A stretch of DNA of 64,000 nucleotides from RUG14223 sp051881075 (GCA_051881075.1 JBJEPE010000092.1:1-64000), one strand, 5' to 3'. Positions 52,922 to 62,439 are shown, counted from the stretch's first letter. Notes: generated from the sequence alone by a model not told the origin. Numbers and translations: made by a program.

Positions 52922-54274
52922 ATGAACGCTTACTTATCAAGTGTGCTTGAGAATGTAAAAGCCAAGCACAGCAATGAGCCGGAGTTTGTGCAAACAGTTG
53001 AAGAAGTATTATCTTCTTTAGATCCGGTTATCGAAAAACATCCTGAGTATGAACAAGTTGACCTGCTCAACCGTATGGTAGAGCCTGAGCGTATGTTCAC
53101 CTTCCGCGTAGTGTGGATGGACGACAACGGCAAGTGGCACACTAACCGTGGCTGGCGCTGCCAATTCAACGGAGCTATCGGCCCTTATAAGGGTGGATTG
53201 CGTTTTCAAAAGAATGTTTATGAGGGCATTATTAAGTTTCTCGGCTTTGAGCAGACCTTTAAGAACAGCCTTACCGGTTTGCCAATAGGCGGCGCAAAGG
53301 GCGGATCTGACTTTGACCCTGCAGGTAAGTCTGACGCTGAAGTTATGCGCTTCTGTCAAAGCTTTATGACAGCCTTATACCGCTATATCGGTCCGGACAT
53401 AGATGTTCCTGCCGGTGATATGGGTGTCGGCGGACGTGAGATAGGCTATCTCTACGGTCAATATCGCCGTTTAAAGGGCGTATGGGAAAACGGTGTTCTC
53501 ACCGGTAAGGGACTTTCTTACGGTGGATCACTCATCCGTCCGGAGGCTACAGGCTACGGCGCAGTTTACTATCTGTGCGAGGTACTCAAGCACGAGGGCG
53601 ACTCCATAGAGGGCAAGCGCATAGCTGTATCAGGCTATGGCAACGTTGCTTGGGGTATAATGAAGAAGGCCGCCGAGCTTGGCGCAAAGGTAGTTTATTT
53701 ATCCGGTCCTGACGGTTATGTTTACGATCCTGACGGCGTAACTACAGAAGAAAAGCTTAACTATATACTTGAAATGCGTGCTAAGGATCCTATGCACTGC
53801 AAGCCATATGCTGATCATTTCGGCTGTACATTTGTACCGGGTACTAAGCCGTGGGGCGAAAAAGACGTAGATATTTGTATGCCTTCAGCTATGCAGAATG
53901 ACGTTGACATGGATTGGGCTAAGAAGATAGTTGCATCAGGCGTTAAGTACTATATTGAGGTAGCTAATATGCCTACTACTAACGACGCTCTTAACTATCT
54001 GCGCAGTCGAGAGGGAGTTATTGTTGCTCCGTCTAAGGCTGTTAATGCCGGCGGCGTTGGCGTGTCAGCTCTTGAGATGGCTCAGAACTCAGAACGTCTT
54101 GTATGGACTGCTGAGGAGGTAGATCATCAACTTAAGAAGATGATGAAAAATATACATGATGTTTCTGCTGCTGCCGCTGAGCAATACGGTCTTGGCTACG
54201 ATCTTGTTGCCGGTGCTAATATAGCGGGATTCAAAAAAGTTGCAGAAGCTATGCTTGAACAAGGCTGCTTCTAA
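52922..54274 (+). CDS. gdhA: Glutamate dehydrogenase, probably NADP-linked
   Basis: Interconverts 2-oxoglutarate + ammonium with glutamate, the main ammonium assimilation route in many gut clostridia. The 450-residue length is that of the hexameric NADP type. Landmarks: RGWRCQFNGAIGPYKGGLRF, LPIGGAKGGSDFDP with catalytic Lys, VPAGDMGVGGREIGYL, and the Rossmann region AVSGYGNVAWGIMKKAAELGAKVV. Coenzyme choice cannot be proved by eye; the length and N-terminal helix fit NADP-linked enzymes. GGAGG precedes the ATG. Single gene with a strong terminator. Confidence 0.97.
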   Translation: MNAYLSSVLENVKAKHSNEPEFVQTVEEVLSSLDPVIEKHPEYEQVDLLNRMVEPERMFTFRVVWMDDNGKWHTNRGWRCQFNGAIGPYKGGLRFQKNVYEGIIKFLGFEQTFKNSLTGLPIGGAKGGSDFDPAGKSDAEVMRFCQSFMTALYRYIGPDIDVPAGDMGVGGREIGYLYGQYRRLKGVWENGVLTGKGLSYGGSLIRPEATGYGAVYYLCEVLKHEGDSIEGKRIAVSGYGNVAWGIMKKAAELGAKVVYLSGPDGYVYDPDGVTTEEKLNYILEMRAKDPMHCKPYADHFGCTFVPGTKPWGEKDVDICMPSAMQNDVDMDWAKKIVASGVKYYIEVANMPTTNDALNYLRSREGVIVAPSKAVNAGGVGVSALEMAQNSERLVWTAEEVDHQLKKMMKNIHDVSAAAAEQYGLGYDLVAGANIAGFKKVAEAMLEQGCF

Positions 54275-54306
54275 ATATAAGTTTGAAACGAAAACAATAA
54301 AAAATC

Positions 54307-54350
54307 AGCCCTATCAATTGCATTCATTTGCATTGATAGGGCTTCTTCTT
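54307..54350 (+). terminator. Terminator of gdhA
   Basis: AGCCCTATCAAT pairs with ATTGATAGGGCT with inner CATT/ATTTG pairing, followed by TCTTCTTTT. Confidence 0.82.
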
Positions 54351-54431
54351 TTACTGTTTATATAGATCGCCCCATTAAATATGGAGGCAACAGCATAATA
54401 AAGCTAACTTATGTATCAACAATTAATATCT

Positions 54432-55028
54432 TTAGTTTTCGTATGAAACTTTTAAGGTTATGAGTGTGCTATCATCAGTATCCTTAGAGCCAGAATATGA
54501 TACCAAAACTATCTTACCGCCTAATTCATAAAACCAATCAGCAGAAAAGTCATTGATGCTGTTCCAGCTTTCGCAGGCATCGTCGAAAGTTTCAAGAGTT
54601 TTATCATAATTATGTATCCATTCGCCAGTTTCTTCATTAACTCCTAATTCATAGTAGTGATGATACTCTGTCTGGAATAAAGACTCACCGTACTCCTTTA
54701 CTGCGTCAAAATCGGTTATTCCTTTCCACTTAACTGTTACTTCATTTTCTGAACTATTATAATATGCCATTTCACCCATATTCATTTCTTTAATATCAAT
54801 AATAGCAAATTTGCTAAAGTCTTCACTATTCCATTGGCCGATAGTATCTTCATTGATGCTTGTTAGAACAGATTCAGAAGAATTTTCTCCGCCATTATCC
54901 GATGACGATTGTTGTGATACAGCTTCACTGTTCGACTGCACAGAACTCGTCTTTTCGGCGTTACCGCTGCAGGCAGAAATTGACGCTGCCATCGCAAGAG
55001 TTAAAATAATTGATACAAACTTTTTCAT
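54432..55028 (-). CDS. Lipoprotein with one copy of a lineage-specific domain
   Basis: A 198-residue lipoprotein: signal KKFVSIILTLAMAASISAC (Cys20), a Ser/Asn/Gln-rich linker to about residue 64, and one domain of about 130 residues. The domain opens QWNSEDFSKFAIIDIKEMNMGEMAYY and continues VKWKGITDFDAVKEYGESLF and DWFYELGGKIVLVSYSG. The domain occurs twice in the larger lipoprotein at 55981-57087. No family is recognised. The signal peptides of the two are nearly identical, so recent duplication is likely. RBS AAGGAG precedes the ATG. Confidence 0.85.
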   Translation of the reverse strand: MKKFVSIILTLAMAASISACSGNAEKTSSVQSNSEAVSQQSSSDNGGENSSESVLTSINEDTIGQWNSEDFSKFAIIDIKEMNMGEMAYYNSSENEVTVKWKGITDFDAVKEYGESLFQTEYHHYYELGVNEETGEWIHNYDKTLETFDDACESWNSINDFSADWFYELGGKIVLVSYSGSKDTDDSTLITLKVSYEN

Positions 55029-55313
55029 TTTTAATTACTCCTTATATATTAATTTGTTTTTATATACAATGCACATTTAAATGTACATTTTATTTATTGA
55101 TAAAACCAGCAGCTATTAGCCAAATTTTACAGCATTTAAACAACATGTTAGCGCTATTCTTATTATTGCTTTTCTTTTACAATTGTTTCCCTTATAAATT
55201 ATTATTCAATTCATATAAAAATCGGCCATTAATAATCAGAAATAAGCTAAAACCTGTAAACTAGTTCTAATAAACTAAGATATGACTACAATTCTCTAAT
55301 TCAGAAATTACTT

Positions 55314-55520
55314 AGAATTTGCCATGATTTTAATTGTTATTCTCTGATTTTGGCATATTATTTATTATATTATAAATTTTACATTAAGTCAAATTATTTA
55401 TTGATTAAAATCTATAAAGAATTTGTTATGATTTTAGCGATTATTCCACAATTTTTGATGTATATTTATTATATCATAAACTTTTAATTAAGTCAACTAT
55501 TTGTTGATTAAAATCTATGA
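55314..55520. repeat. Tandem pair of about 104-bp imperfect repeats
   Basis: Copy 1 (about 55314-55417) begins AGAATTTGCCATGATTTTA and ends GATTAAAATCTATA; copy 2 (about 55418-55520) begins AGAATTTGTTATGATTTTA and ends GATTAAAATCTATG. They share TATTTATTATAT and AAGTCAA along their length with scattered changes. They occupy most of the space before the XRE gene. The rest of 55029-55313 is AT-rich without recognisable features. Confidence 0.75.
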
Positions 55521-55568
55521 ATTATAACCCCTATATAATATACAATTATAACTTAAGAGGTGAATATT

Positions 55569-55874
55569 TTGAGTTATTGTAAATTTTGCGAAGTATTACG
55601 ACGACTAAGGTTACAGCACAACCTGACGCAGCAAGAATTAGGAAAACATATAGGACTATCCAAGGCAGTAATAAGTAAATATGAGAATGGGATAGGCTAT
55701 CCGACTCTCGACACGCTTATACACTTTGCAGAATACTTTGGAGTTACAACCGATTATCTTTTAGGTGTAGAACACAAAAAAATGATAGACGTTACCGACT
55801 TGACAAACGGAGAAATCGAGTCCCTGAACAATATCATAAATGAATATAGAAAGTATAAAAATAAGGATCTGTAA
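55569..55874 (+). CDS. XRE-family helix-turn-helix regulator
   Basis: A 101-residue DNA-binding protein with a lambda-repressor-like HTH: LRRLRLQHNLTQQELGKHIGLSKAVISKYENGIGYPTLDTLIHFAEYFGVTTDYLLGV. A short C-terminal part (TNGEIESLNNIINEYRKYKN) may be a dimer helix. The TTG at 55569 is preferred as start because AAGAGGTG lies six bases before it; the GTG at 55560 is inside that site. It lies between two paralogous lipoprotein genes on the opposite strand and directly after the 104-bp repeats. It may control those genes, but this is inference. Confidence 0.88.
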   Translation: MSYCKFCEVLRRLRLQHNLTQQELGKHIGLSKAVISKYENGIGYPTLDTLIHFAEYFGVTTDYLLGVEHKKMIDVTDLTNGEIESLNNIINEYRKYKNKDL

Positions 55875-55898
55875 AAAACAATAGTTTTTCACAGACCC
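55865..55898. terminator. Weak hairpin after the XRE gene
   Basis: CTGT-AAAAAAC pairs with GTTTTTC-ACAG over a short loop; it overlaps the XRE stop codon. Could serve as a weak terminator. Confidence 0.35.
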
Positions 55899-55980
55899 TT
55901 TATTATTTTATGCCCCTAACAGGCTTAGATTTTTATAGATTTATTCAACATTTGCACTAAATAATCAATACTTAATTGAA

Positions 55981-57087
55981 TTAGTCATCACACAGAATTC
56001 TTAAGGTCAGACACTTTGCACCGTCATAATCAGTTGTGCCAAAATATGATACCAACATCTTAGAACCGTCTAATACATAGCACCAGTCGGAATAACAGAA
56101 CTCTATTCCGGTCCAATAGTCACCGGCATCGCTAAAGCTTGCAAGTGCGTTATTATAATTATACACTCTGCGCCAGTTGTCATCATCAAAGCTAATCTCA
56201 TAGTTACGGCTGTTTGCAGAGGTGGCAGCAAATAGACTTTCACCGTACTTTGTTGCTGCATCAAAATCATCTACGCCGCTCCACTTTACAGTCAGTCCTT
56301 TATCTGTGCATTTATAATATGTCATTTCGCCCAGATTCAATTCTTTAATTCCATTAATGCCGAATTTGCTGAAATCGTCGCTGTTCCACTTATCAAGAGC
56401 TTCTGAATTACCTTTAACCTCGTCTGCAAATGGCTGATAAGAGTAAACATCCAGAACTACGCCTTCGCCATTACCGTAATACAGTACTATGATCAGCTTA
56501 TCGTCTAACTCAAAGAACCAATTAGCGTAGAAATTTTCTACTCTGTCCCAGGTAAAATGAGCTTCATTAAAGGTTGTTATTTTTTGGTCATAGAAAAATG
56601 CCCATGTTCCGATTTCTTCACCAAGTCCTAATTTATAGATATCGTGTTCAGCAGCTATACTGTTAAACAGATCTTCACCGTACTTTTCTACTACTTCAAA
56701 ATCGGTTATTCCTGTCCACTTAGCTTTTATAGCCTTTTCTGATCCTTTAAAATATGAAAGCTCTCCCATGCTCATTTCTTTAATATTGGTAATGCCGAGG
56801 CTGCTAAAATCTTCGGTGTTCCATTGATCGTGTGCATTTTCATCATCGCTTATCGGAACAGACTCAACAGGGCTTTGTTCGTCTTCAGAAGATGATGGCT
56901 GTGATTCATCAGTATCATCCGGTGTTTGCTGTGATTCGTCAGTGCTTTCTGTATCGGTAGTTGATGATTGCTGTGATACTGTCTCATTCTTTGATGATGC
57001 ATTGCTTGTATTTTCATCTTTACCGCTGCAAGCAGTAATTGAAGCTGCCATTGCAAGAGTTAAAATAATAGAAATAAACTTTTTCAT
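55981..57087 (-). CDS. Lipoprotein with two tandem copies of the same domain
   Basis: A 368-residue lipoprotein: signal KKFISIILTLAMAASITAC (Cys20), then a Ser/Thr/Glu-rich linker (TDESQQTPDDTDESQPSSSE) to about residue 85. Two domains follow, starting DQWNTEDFSSLGITNIKEMSMGE and DKWNSDDFSKFGINGIKELNLGE; each continues with VKWSGVDDFDAATKYGESLF-like and W-ELD-VSYFG-like blocks. The single-copy paralogue lies 1 kb away. The domain is not recognised. AGGAGG precedes the ATG. Confidence 0.85.
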   Translation of the reverse strand: MKKFISIILTLAMAASITACSGKDENTSNASSKNETVSQQSSTTDTESTDESQQTPDDTDESQPSSSEDEQSPVESVPISDDENAHDQWNTEDFSSLGITNIKEMSMGELSYFKGSEKAIKAKWTGITDFEVVEKYGEDLFNSIAAEHDIYKLGLGEEIGTWAFFYDQKITTFNEAHFTWDRVENFYANWFFELDDKLIIVLYYGNGEGVVLDVYSYQPFADEVKGNSEALDKWNSDDFSKFGINGIKELNLGEMTYYKCTDKGLTVKWSGVDDFDAATKYGESLFAATSANSRNYEISFDDDNWRRVYNYNNALASFSDAGDYWTGIEFCYSDWCYVLDGSKMLVSYFGTTDYDGAKCLTLRILCDD

Positions 57088-57218
57088 TTTACAACCTCCT
57101 AATATAATATAAACCGATATGCCCGTAAATAAACTTTTGCAGTAAGATATTAATTACATATTTTAACAATAGAGGGCTTACGTTTATATCGAAGCCCCCT
57201 TAAAATATATTTAATTTA

Positions 57219-58229
57219 TCAGCCGTTTAAAGACTCATAAACTGCAACTGCGCAGGCAACTGTAGCACCAACCATTGGGTTATTGCCCATGCCGATAAGA
57301 CCCATCATTTCAACGTGAGCCGGAACTGATGAAGATCCTGCGAACTGTGCATCGCCGTGCATACGTCCCATAGAATCTGTCAAGCCGTATGAAGCAGGGC
57401 CGGCAGCCATATTATCCGGATGGAGTGTACGGCCTGTACCGCCGCCTGAAGCAACCGAGAAGTACTTTTTGCCGTTCTCAAGAGCCCACTTCTTATATGT
57501 ACCTGCAACAAGGTGCTGGAAACGTGTCGGGTTAGTAGAGTTACCTGTGATAGATACATCAACGCTCTCACTGCGCATGATAGCAACGCCCTCAAGAACA
57601 TCGTTTGCGCCGTAGCACTTAACTGCTGCTCTCTCACCTGTTGAGAATGCCTTTTCACGAACTACCTTAAGCTCGCCTGTGAAAAAGTCATAATCTGTCT
57701 CTACATATGTAAAGCCGTTAATTCTTGAAATAATATACGCCGCATCCTTACCAAGACCGTTAAGGATAATTCTAAGCGGCTCTTTACGTGCCTTATTAGC
57801 TGTACGTGCTATACCGATAGCACCCTCAGCAGCTGCAAATGACTCGTGACCTGCAAGGAATGCAAAGCACTTTGTCTCATCTCTTAAAAGCATTGCGCCC
57901 AAGTTGCCGTGACCTCTGCCAACGTTTCTCTGCTCTGCAACAGAGCCGGGAATACAGAATGCCTCAAGGCCGATACCGATAGCTTCTGAGGCCTCAGCGG
58001 CTGTCTTAACGTTCTTCTTGATTGCAACGGCACAGCCGAGTGTGTAAGCCCAGCTTGCATTTTCAAAGGCGATTGGCTGAACGCCCTTAACGATAGCGTC
58101 AGGATCAAAGCCCTTGCTCAAGCAAAGCTCACGAGCGTCTTCGAGACTGGCAAGGCCATACTCGGCAAGACACTTTTCTATTTTGGCCATTCTTCTTTCT
58201 TTTCCTTCGAATTTTACATCGTTAGCCAT
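57219..58229 (-). CDS. GGGtGRT-family protein
   Basis: A 336-residue protein of the family named after the motif SVASGGGTGRTLHPDN, present here at about residue 270. Other conserved parts: GFDPDAIVKGVQPIAFENASWAY, GIGLEAFCIPGSVAEQRNVGRGHGNLGAM, LAGHESFAAAEGAIGIARTANKARKEPLRI and a C-terminal GMGNNPMVGATVACAVAVYES. No known enzyme activity. The gene directly upstream, with a 33-base gap, encodes an Fe-S scaffold-like protein, so the pair is an operon. A role in metal or Fe-S chemistry is inference from that pairing. Confidence 0.9.
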   Translation of the reverse strand: MANDVKFEGKERRMAKIEKCLAEYGLASLEDARELCLSKGFDPDAIVKGVQPIAFENASWAYTLGCAVAIKKNVKTAAEASEAIGIGLEAFCIPGSVAEQRNVGRGHGNLGAMLLRDETKCFAFLAGHESFAAAEGAIGIARTANKARKEPLRIILNGLGKDAAYIISRINGFTYVETDYDFFTGELKVVREKAFSTGERAAVKCYGANDVLEGVAIMRSESVDVSITGNSTNPTRFQHLVAGTYKKWALENGKKYFSVASGGGTGRTLHPDNMAAGPASYGLTDSMGRMHGDAQFAGSSSVPAHVEMMGLIGMGNNPMVGATVACAVAVYESLNG

Positions 58230-58262
58230 AAAATATAGTCCTCCTTTAATGTATAGTCTCGC

Positions 58263-58955
58263 TTATTCTTCACGTGGATCGATGTATTTGGCAGCACCGT
58301 CATAACGGCCGTACTGACCAATATTCTTATTATAAGCATCATTAGGTGACATACCGTGTCTGATATCTTCAAGCATCTTGCCGAGCTTAACGAACTTATA
58401 ACCGATAACCTCGTTGTCCTCATCAAGAGCAGTAGAGAGTATGTAGCCTTCTGCCATTTCCATATAACGTACACCCTTAACCTTGGTGCTGTAATGTGTG
58501 CCTACCTGTGAGCGTAAGCCCTTACCAAGGTCTTCAAGTCCTGCACCTATCGGCAAGCCGTCCTCAGAGAATGCTGTTTGTGAACGACCGTAAGCAAGCT
58601 GCTTAAATATCTCACGCATTGCAACGTTGATAGCGTCACAAACAAGGTCTGTATTAAGACATTCCAGTAATGTTTTACCCGGCAAAATTTCTGCCGCCAT
58701 AGCTGCTGAGTGAGTCATGCCTGAACAACCGATTGTTTCTACAAGAGCCTCCTCAACAATTCCGTCCTTTACATTAAGTGTCAGCTTGCAAGCACCCTGC
58801 TGAGGAGCGCACCAGCCGATACCGTGAGAAAGACCGGAGATATCCTTAATCTCATAGGATTTTACCCATCTGCCCTCTTCGGGGATAGGAGCAGGTCCGT
58901 GATGCGGGCCCTTTTTTACCGTACACATATTTTCTACTTCGTTTGAATAGTTCAT
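58263..58955 (-). CDS. Iron-sulfur cluster assembly scaffold-like (NifU N-terminal) protein
   Basis: A 230-residue protein. Residues about 40-130 follow the IscU/NifU pattern: WCAPQQGACKLTLNVKDGIVEEALVETIGCSGMTHSAAMAAEIL, then LVCDAINVAMREIF. The Cys in GCSGM and the Cys in WCAP could hold a cluster; the canonical third Cys is not obvious. A C-terminal extension (RSQVGTHYSTKVKGVRYMEMAEGYI, GRYDGAAKYID) is not found in IscU. It forms an operon with the GGGtGRT gene. A SigA promoter lies at 59046-59074. RBS AAAGGAG. Confidence 0.88.
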   Translation of the reverse strand: MNYSNEVENMCTVKKGPHHGPAPIPEEGRWVKSYEIKDISGLSHGIGWCAPQQGACKLTLNVKDGIVEEALVETIGCSGMTHSAAMAAEILPGKTLLECLNTDLVCDAINVAMREIFKQLAYGRSQTAFSEDGLPIGAGLEDLGKGLRSQVGTHYSTKVKGVRYMEMAEGYILSTALDEDNEVIGYKFVKLGKMLEDIRHGMSPNDAYNKNIGQYGRYDGAAKYIDPREE

Positions 58956-59045
58956 ATAAGTACTCCTTTCTCTCGCATTTTGGTATTATATAATATTCGT
59001 ACGTTGCCGCAAAAATCGGCATAATACGCATTATACGATGAATAC

Positions 59046-59074
59046 ATTATAATTCATTTTCAGGTAATAATCAA
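59046..59074 (-). promoter_or_regulatory. SigA-type promoter of the scaffold/GGGtGRT operon
   Basis: On the minus strand TTGATT, 17-base spacer, TATAAT. Just downstream, ATAATACGCATTAT (59021-59034) is a near-palindrome that overlaps the start region and could be an operator. Confidence 0.78.
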
Positions 59075-59152
59075 GTGTTTTACTAATATTTTTATTTATA
59101 CTGTTGGCATTGCAAAATACCGATGTACAATAGCAAAAAACCTTTTTCATTA

Positions 59153-60247
59153 TTATACATTAAAGCGGAAAAGAACTATATCTCCGTCCTGCATTACGTA
59201 CTCTTTACCCTCAGAGCGTACAAGTCCCTTTTCCTTAGCGGCAGTCATTGAGCCGCAAGCCATAAGGTCATCAAATGCTATTACCTCTGCCCTGATAAAG
59301 CCACGCTCAAAGTCCGTGTGTATCTTGCCTGCCGCCTGCGGTGCCTTAGTACCCTTCTTTATAGTCCATGCACGCACCTCAGGCTTGCCCGCAGTTAAAT
59401 AAGATATAAGGCCTAATAGCGAGTAGCACTCTTTGATAAGTCTGTCAAGTCCTGATTCCTCCAGTCCCATATCGGCAAGAAAAAGCTCCTTTTCCTCTTT
59501 GTCCATATCAACTATTTCTTCCTCAAGCTGGGCGCAGATAGGCAATACACCTGAATTTTCTTCTGCGGCAAGTTGACAAACTCTCTTGTATCCCTCATTA
59601 TTCTCTATACCGTTAGCAAAATCCGTATCGCTCATATTGGCGGCATAGATAACGGGCTTATTTGTCAGCAGAGCAACTGTTGAAAGAAGCTCTGCTTCAT
59701 CTTCGGTACATTTCATAGAGCGTGCCGACTTGCCCTCATTGAGCAGGTCTTTAACTCTTTTAAAGAAATCTACCTCAACCTGATATTTTTTATCAGCCTT
59801 AACCATCTTCATAGCCTTGTCTATACGTCTTTCTATTATTTCAACGTCAGAGAGTATAAGCTCAAGGTTGATGGTTTCTATATCTCTTACAGGGTCAATA
59901 CTGCCCTCTACGTGAATTATATCGTCATTTTCAAAGCAACGTACAACGTGTACTATTGCGTCTACCTCTCTGATATTTGAGAGGAACTTATTGCCTAAGC
60001 CCTCTCCCTTAGACGCACCCTTAACAAGTCCTGCAATGTCAACAAACTCTATAGAAGCAGGTGTGTACTTCTCAGGGGAATACATCTCTGCAAGCTTATC
60101 AAGCCTTTTATCCGGCACGGCAACAACGCCTACATTAGGCTCAATAGTGCAAAACGGATAGTTTGCGGACTGTGCCCCTGCATTGGTTATTGCGTTAAAA
60201 AGAGTACTTTTTCCTACGTTAGGTAAACCTACTATTCCCAGTTTCAT
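59153..60247 (-). CDS. ychF: YchF/OLA1-family ATPase
   Basis: Obg-related P-loop ATPase that binds ribosomes; linked to translation and stress. The 364-residue protein has Walker A GLPNVGKST, the switch region FVDIAGLVKGASKGEGLGN, the NMSD G4 variant that favours ATP over GTP, a coiled-coil insert (DVEIIERRIDKAMKMVK) and a C-terminal TGS domain (AWTIKKGTKAPQAAGKIHTDFERGFIRAEV). Ends 20 bases after tex on the same strand, so they are likely cotranscribed. Confidence 0.97.
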   Translation of the reverse strand: MKLGIVGLPNVGKSTLFNAITNAGAQSANYPFCTIEPNVGVVAVPDKRLDKLAEMYSPEKYTPASIEFVDIAGLVKGASKGEGLGNKFLSNIREVDAIVHVVRCFENDDIIHVEGSIDPVRDIETINLELILSDVEIIERRIDKAMKMVKADKKYQVEVDFFKRVKDLLNEGKSARSMKCTEDEAELLSTVALLTNKPVIYAANMSDTDFANGIENNEGYKRVCQLAAEENSGVLPICAQLEEEIVDMDKEEKELFLADMGLEESGLDRLIKECYSLLGLISYLTAGKPEVRAWTIKKGTKAPQAAGKIHTDFERGFIRAEVIAFDDLMACGSMTAAKEKGLVRSEGKEYVMQDGDIVLFRFNV

Positions 60248-60267
60248 TTATATCAAACCTTTCAAAA

Positions 60268-62439
60268 TCAATTAACGGCATTTCCTGCTTTGTCCTCACG
60301 CATTGTAAGCGCAATTCTCTTTTTGTTTGTATCTACCGAGATTACCCAAACCTTGATAACATCGCCTACCTTGAGTATCTCTGACGGATGCTTGATGTAT
60401 TTATCACTTATCTGTGATATATGCAAAAGTCCGTCCTGATGTACTCCGATATCAACAAATGCACCAAAGTCTATTACATTTCTTACCGTTCCCTTAAGCT
60501 CCATGCCCGGCTTTAAGTCGTTCATATCAAGAACGTCTGTACGTAGCATAGGTGCAGGTAACTCGTCACGAGGGTCACGGCCGGGCTTTACAAGCTCAGA
60601 TACTATATCGTTAAGTGTAGGAACGCCTACGCCAATTTGCTCTGCGGCATTCTCTATACCTATATCCTCTACCTTGTCCCTTAATCCGGCAATACCGCCG
60701 TTCTTAATATCGGAAAGACTGCATCCGCACAGCTCAATTAGCGCTTTAGCCGCAGAATAAGATTCCGGGTGAACGCCTGTACTGTCAAGTGGGTTTTTGC
60801 TCTCAGCTACACGCAGGAAGCCTGCACTCTGCTCAAATGCCTTAGGTCCGAGCTTAGGCACCTTTTTAAGCTCTGCACGTGACTTAAACTCACCGTTTTC
60901 TTCTCTGTATGCTACTATATTCTTAGCAACGTTTGCGCTTATGCCTGCTACTCTTGATAATAGCGCAGGCGACGCGGTGTTAAGGTCTGCGCCTACTGAG
61001 TTTACGCAATCTTCGACAACACCGTCAAGTGCCTCACCCAGTCTTTTTTGCGGCATATCGTGCTGATATTGTCCTACACCTATTGCCTTTGGCTCTATCT
61101 TAACAAGCTCTGCGAGAGGGTCCTGCAATCTTCTGGCTATAGATGCCGCACTTCTGAGTGTTAAGTCGAGATCAGGCAATTCAGCCGCCGCAAGCTTTGA
61201 TGCCGAATATACGGAAGCTCCTGCTTCACTTACTACCATATATGATACAGGATCGCTTATCTCTGATATAACCTCAGCGGTAAACATTTCGGTTTCTTTA
61301 GATGCAGTACCGTTACCTATAGATATGATATCTACGTGGTGCTTCTTGATAAGTGATTTTAATACTTCTTTTGATTGCTTTACCTTTAGCTCTGAGTGTG
61401 TTGGATAAATAACAGTAGTATCTATAACTCTGCCTGTAGCGTCAACAACAGCAACCTTACAGCCTGTACGGTATCCGGGGTCAAGGCCTAACGCAACCTT
61501 ACCCTTTACAGGCGGCTGCATAAGAAGCTGGCGCAGGTTCATAGAAAACAGCTTTATGGCGCTTTCTGATGCGTTTGTTGTAAGCTCTGTTCTTATTTCT
61601 CTTTCTACTGACGGATATATAAGTCTTTCATAGGCATCATCACACGCAGCTTTTACTACCTCGGTACATTTAGAGTCACCTTTGAGCATTATTGAATAAA
61701 TCATATTCATAGGTCTTTGAATATCCGTTTCTACATTTACACGCAGGAACTTTTCTGCTTCGCCCCTGTTTATCGCAAGTATTCTGTGACCTGCTATCTT
61801 GCTTACAGGTTCTTTAAAATCATAGTATATTGTATATACAGACTCGGCGTCTTTATCTGTTGCCTCTGAAACAACGTTACCGTTGAACCAAACTATATTT
61901 CTTAATCTTTTTCTTATCTCCGCATTGTCCGATACTACCTCGGCTATGATGTCGGTAGCTCCCTGCAAAGCCTCCTCTGCACTTGCAACTCCCTTTTCTT
62001 CGTCGATGTAATTTTCAGCAAGGACGATAGGGTCACACTCTACATCCTCCTGTGTGAGAATATACTCCGCAAGCGGTTCTAAGCCCTTCTCTTTAGCAAC
62101 GGATGCACGGGTCTTTTTCTTAGGACGGAACGGACGGTAAATATCGTCTATCTCGGCAAGGGTTTCTGCCTTATCGAGTTGCTCCATTATCTCGTCTGTC
62201 ATTTTTTCCTGAGCCTCAATAAGCGCCTTTACTTCATCCCTTCGCTTATCAAGGTTACGTAAATACTCCAATCTGTCGCTCAGCTCTCTTATGATTTGAT
62301 CATCTAACGAGCCGTGGGCCTCTTTTCTGTAACGTGCAATAAACGGGATTGTATTGCCCTCATCGAGCAAATCAATAACGTTTTGAATGTACACAGCGTT
62401 AATGTTAAATTGCTGTGACAGCTTCTGTGCATAATCCAT
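60268..62439 (-). CDS. tex: Tex-family S1 RNA-binding protein
   Basis: Transcription accessory protein of 723 residues. Order: N-terminal helical Tex domain (IPFIARYRKEAHGSLDDQIIRELSDRL), YqgF/RNase H-like domain (VALGLDPGYRTGCKVAVVDATGRVIDT), helix-hairpin-helix part (GISANVAKNIVAYREENGEFKSRAELKKVPKLGPKAFEQSAGFLR) and C-terminal S1 domain (GMELKGTVRNVIDFGAFVDIGVHQDGLLHISQ). All parts are intact. AAAGGAT precedes the ATG. Convergent to no gene; precedes ychF. Confidence 0.97.
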   Translation of the reverse strand: MDYAQKLSQQFNINAVYIQNVIDLLDEGNTIPFIARYRKEAHGSLDDQIIRELSDRLEYLRNLDKRRDEVKALIEAQEKMTDEIMEQLDKAETLAEIDDIYRPFRPKKKTRASVAKEKGLEPLAEYILTQEDVECDPIVLAENYIDEEKGVASAEEALQGATDIIAEVVSDNAEIRKRLRNIVWFNGNVVSEATDKDAESVYTIYYDFKEPVSKIAGHRILAINRGEAEKFLRVNVETDIQRPMNMIYSIMLKGDSKCTEVVKAACDDAYERLIYPSVEREIRTELTTNASESAIKLFSMNLRQLLMQPPVKGKVALGLDPGYRTGCKVAVVDATGRVIDTTVIYPTHSELKVKQSKEVLKSLIKKHHVDIISIGNGTASKETEMFTAEVISEISDPVSYMVVSEAGASVYSASKLAAAELPDLDLTLRSAASIARRLQDPLAELVKIEPKAIGVGQYQHDMPQKRLGEALDGVVEDCVNSVGADLNTASPALLSRVAGISANVAKNIVAYREENGEFKSRAELKKVPKLGPKAFEQSAGFLRVAESKNPLDSTGVHPESYSAAKALIELCGCSLSDIKNGGIAGLRDKVEDIGIENAAEQIGVGVPTLNDIVSELVKPGRDPRDELPAPMLRTDVLDMNDLKPGMELKGTVRNVIDFGAFVDIGVHQDGLLHISQISDKYIKHPSEILKVGDVIKVWVISVDTNKKRIALTMREDKAGNAVN

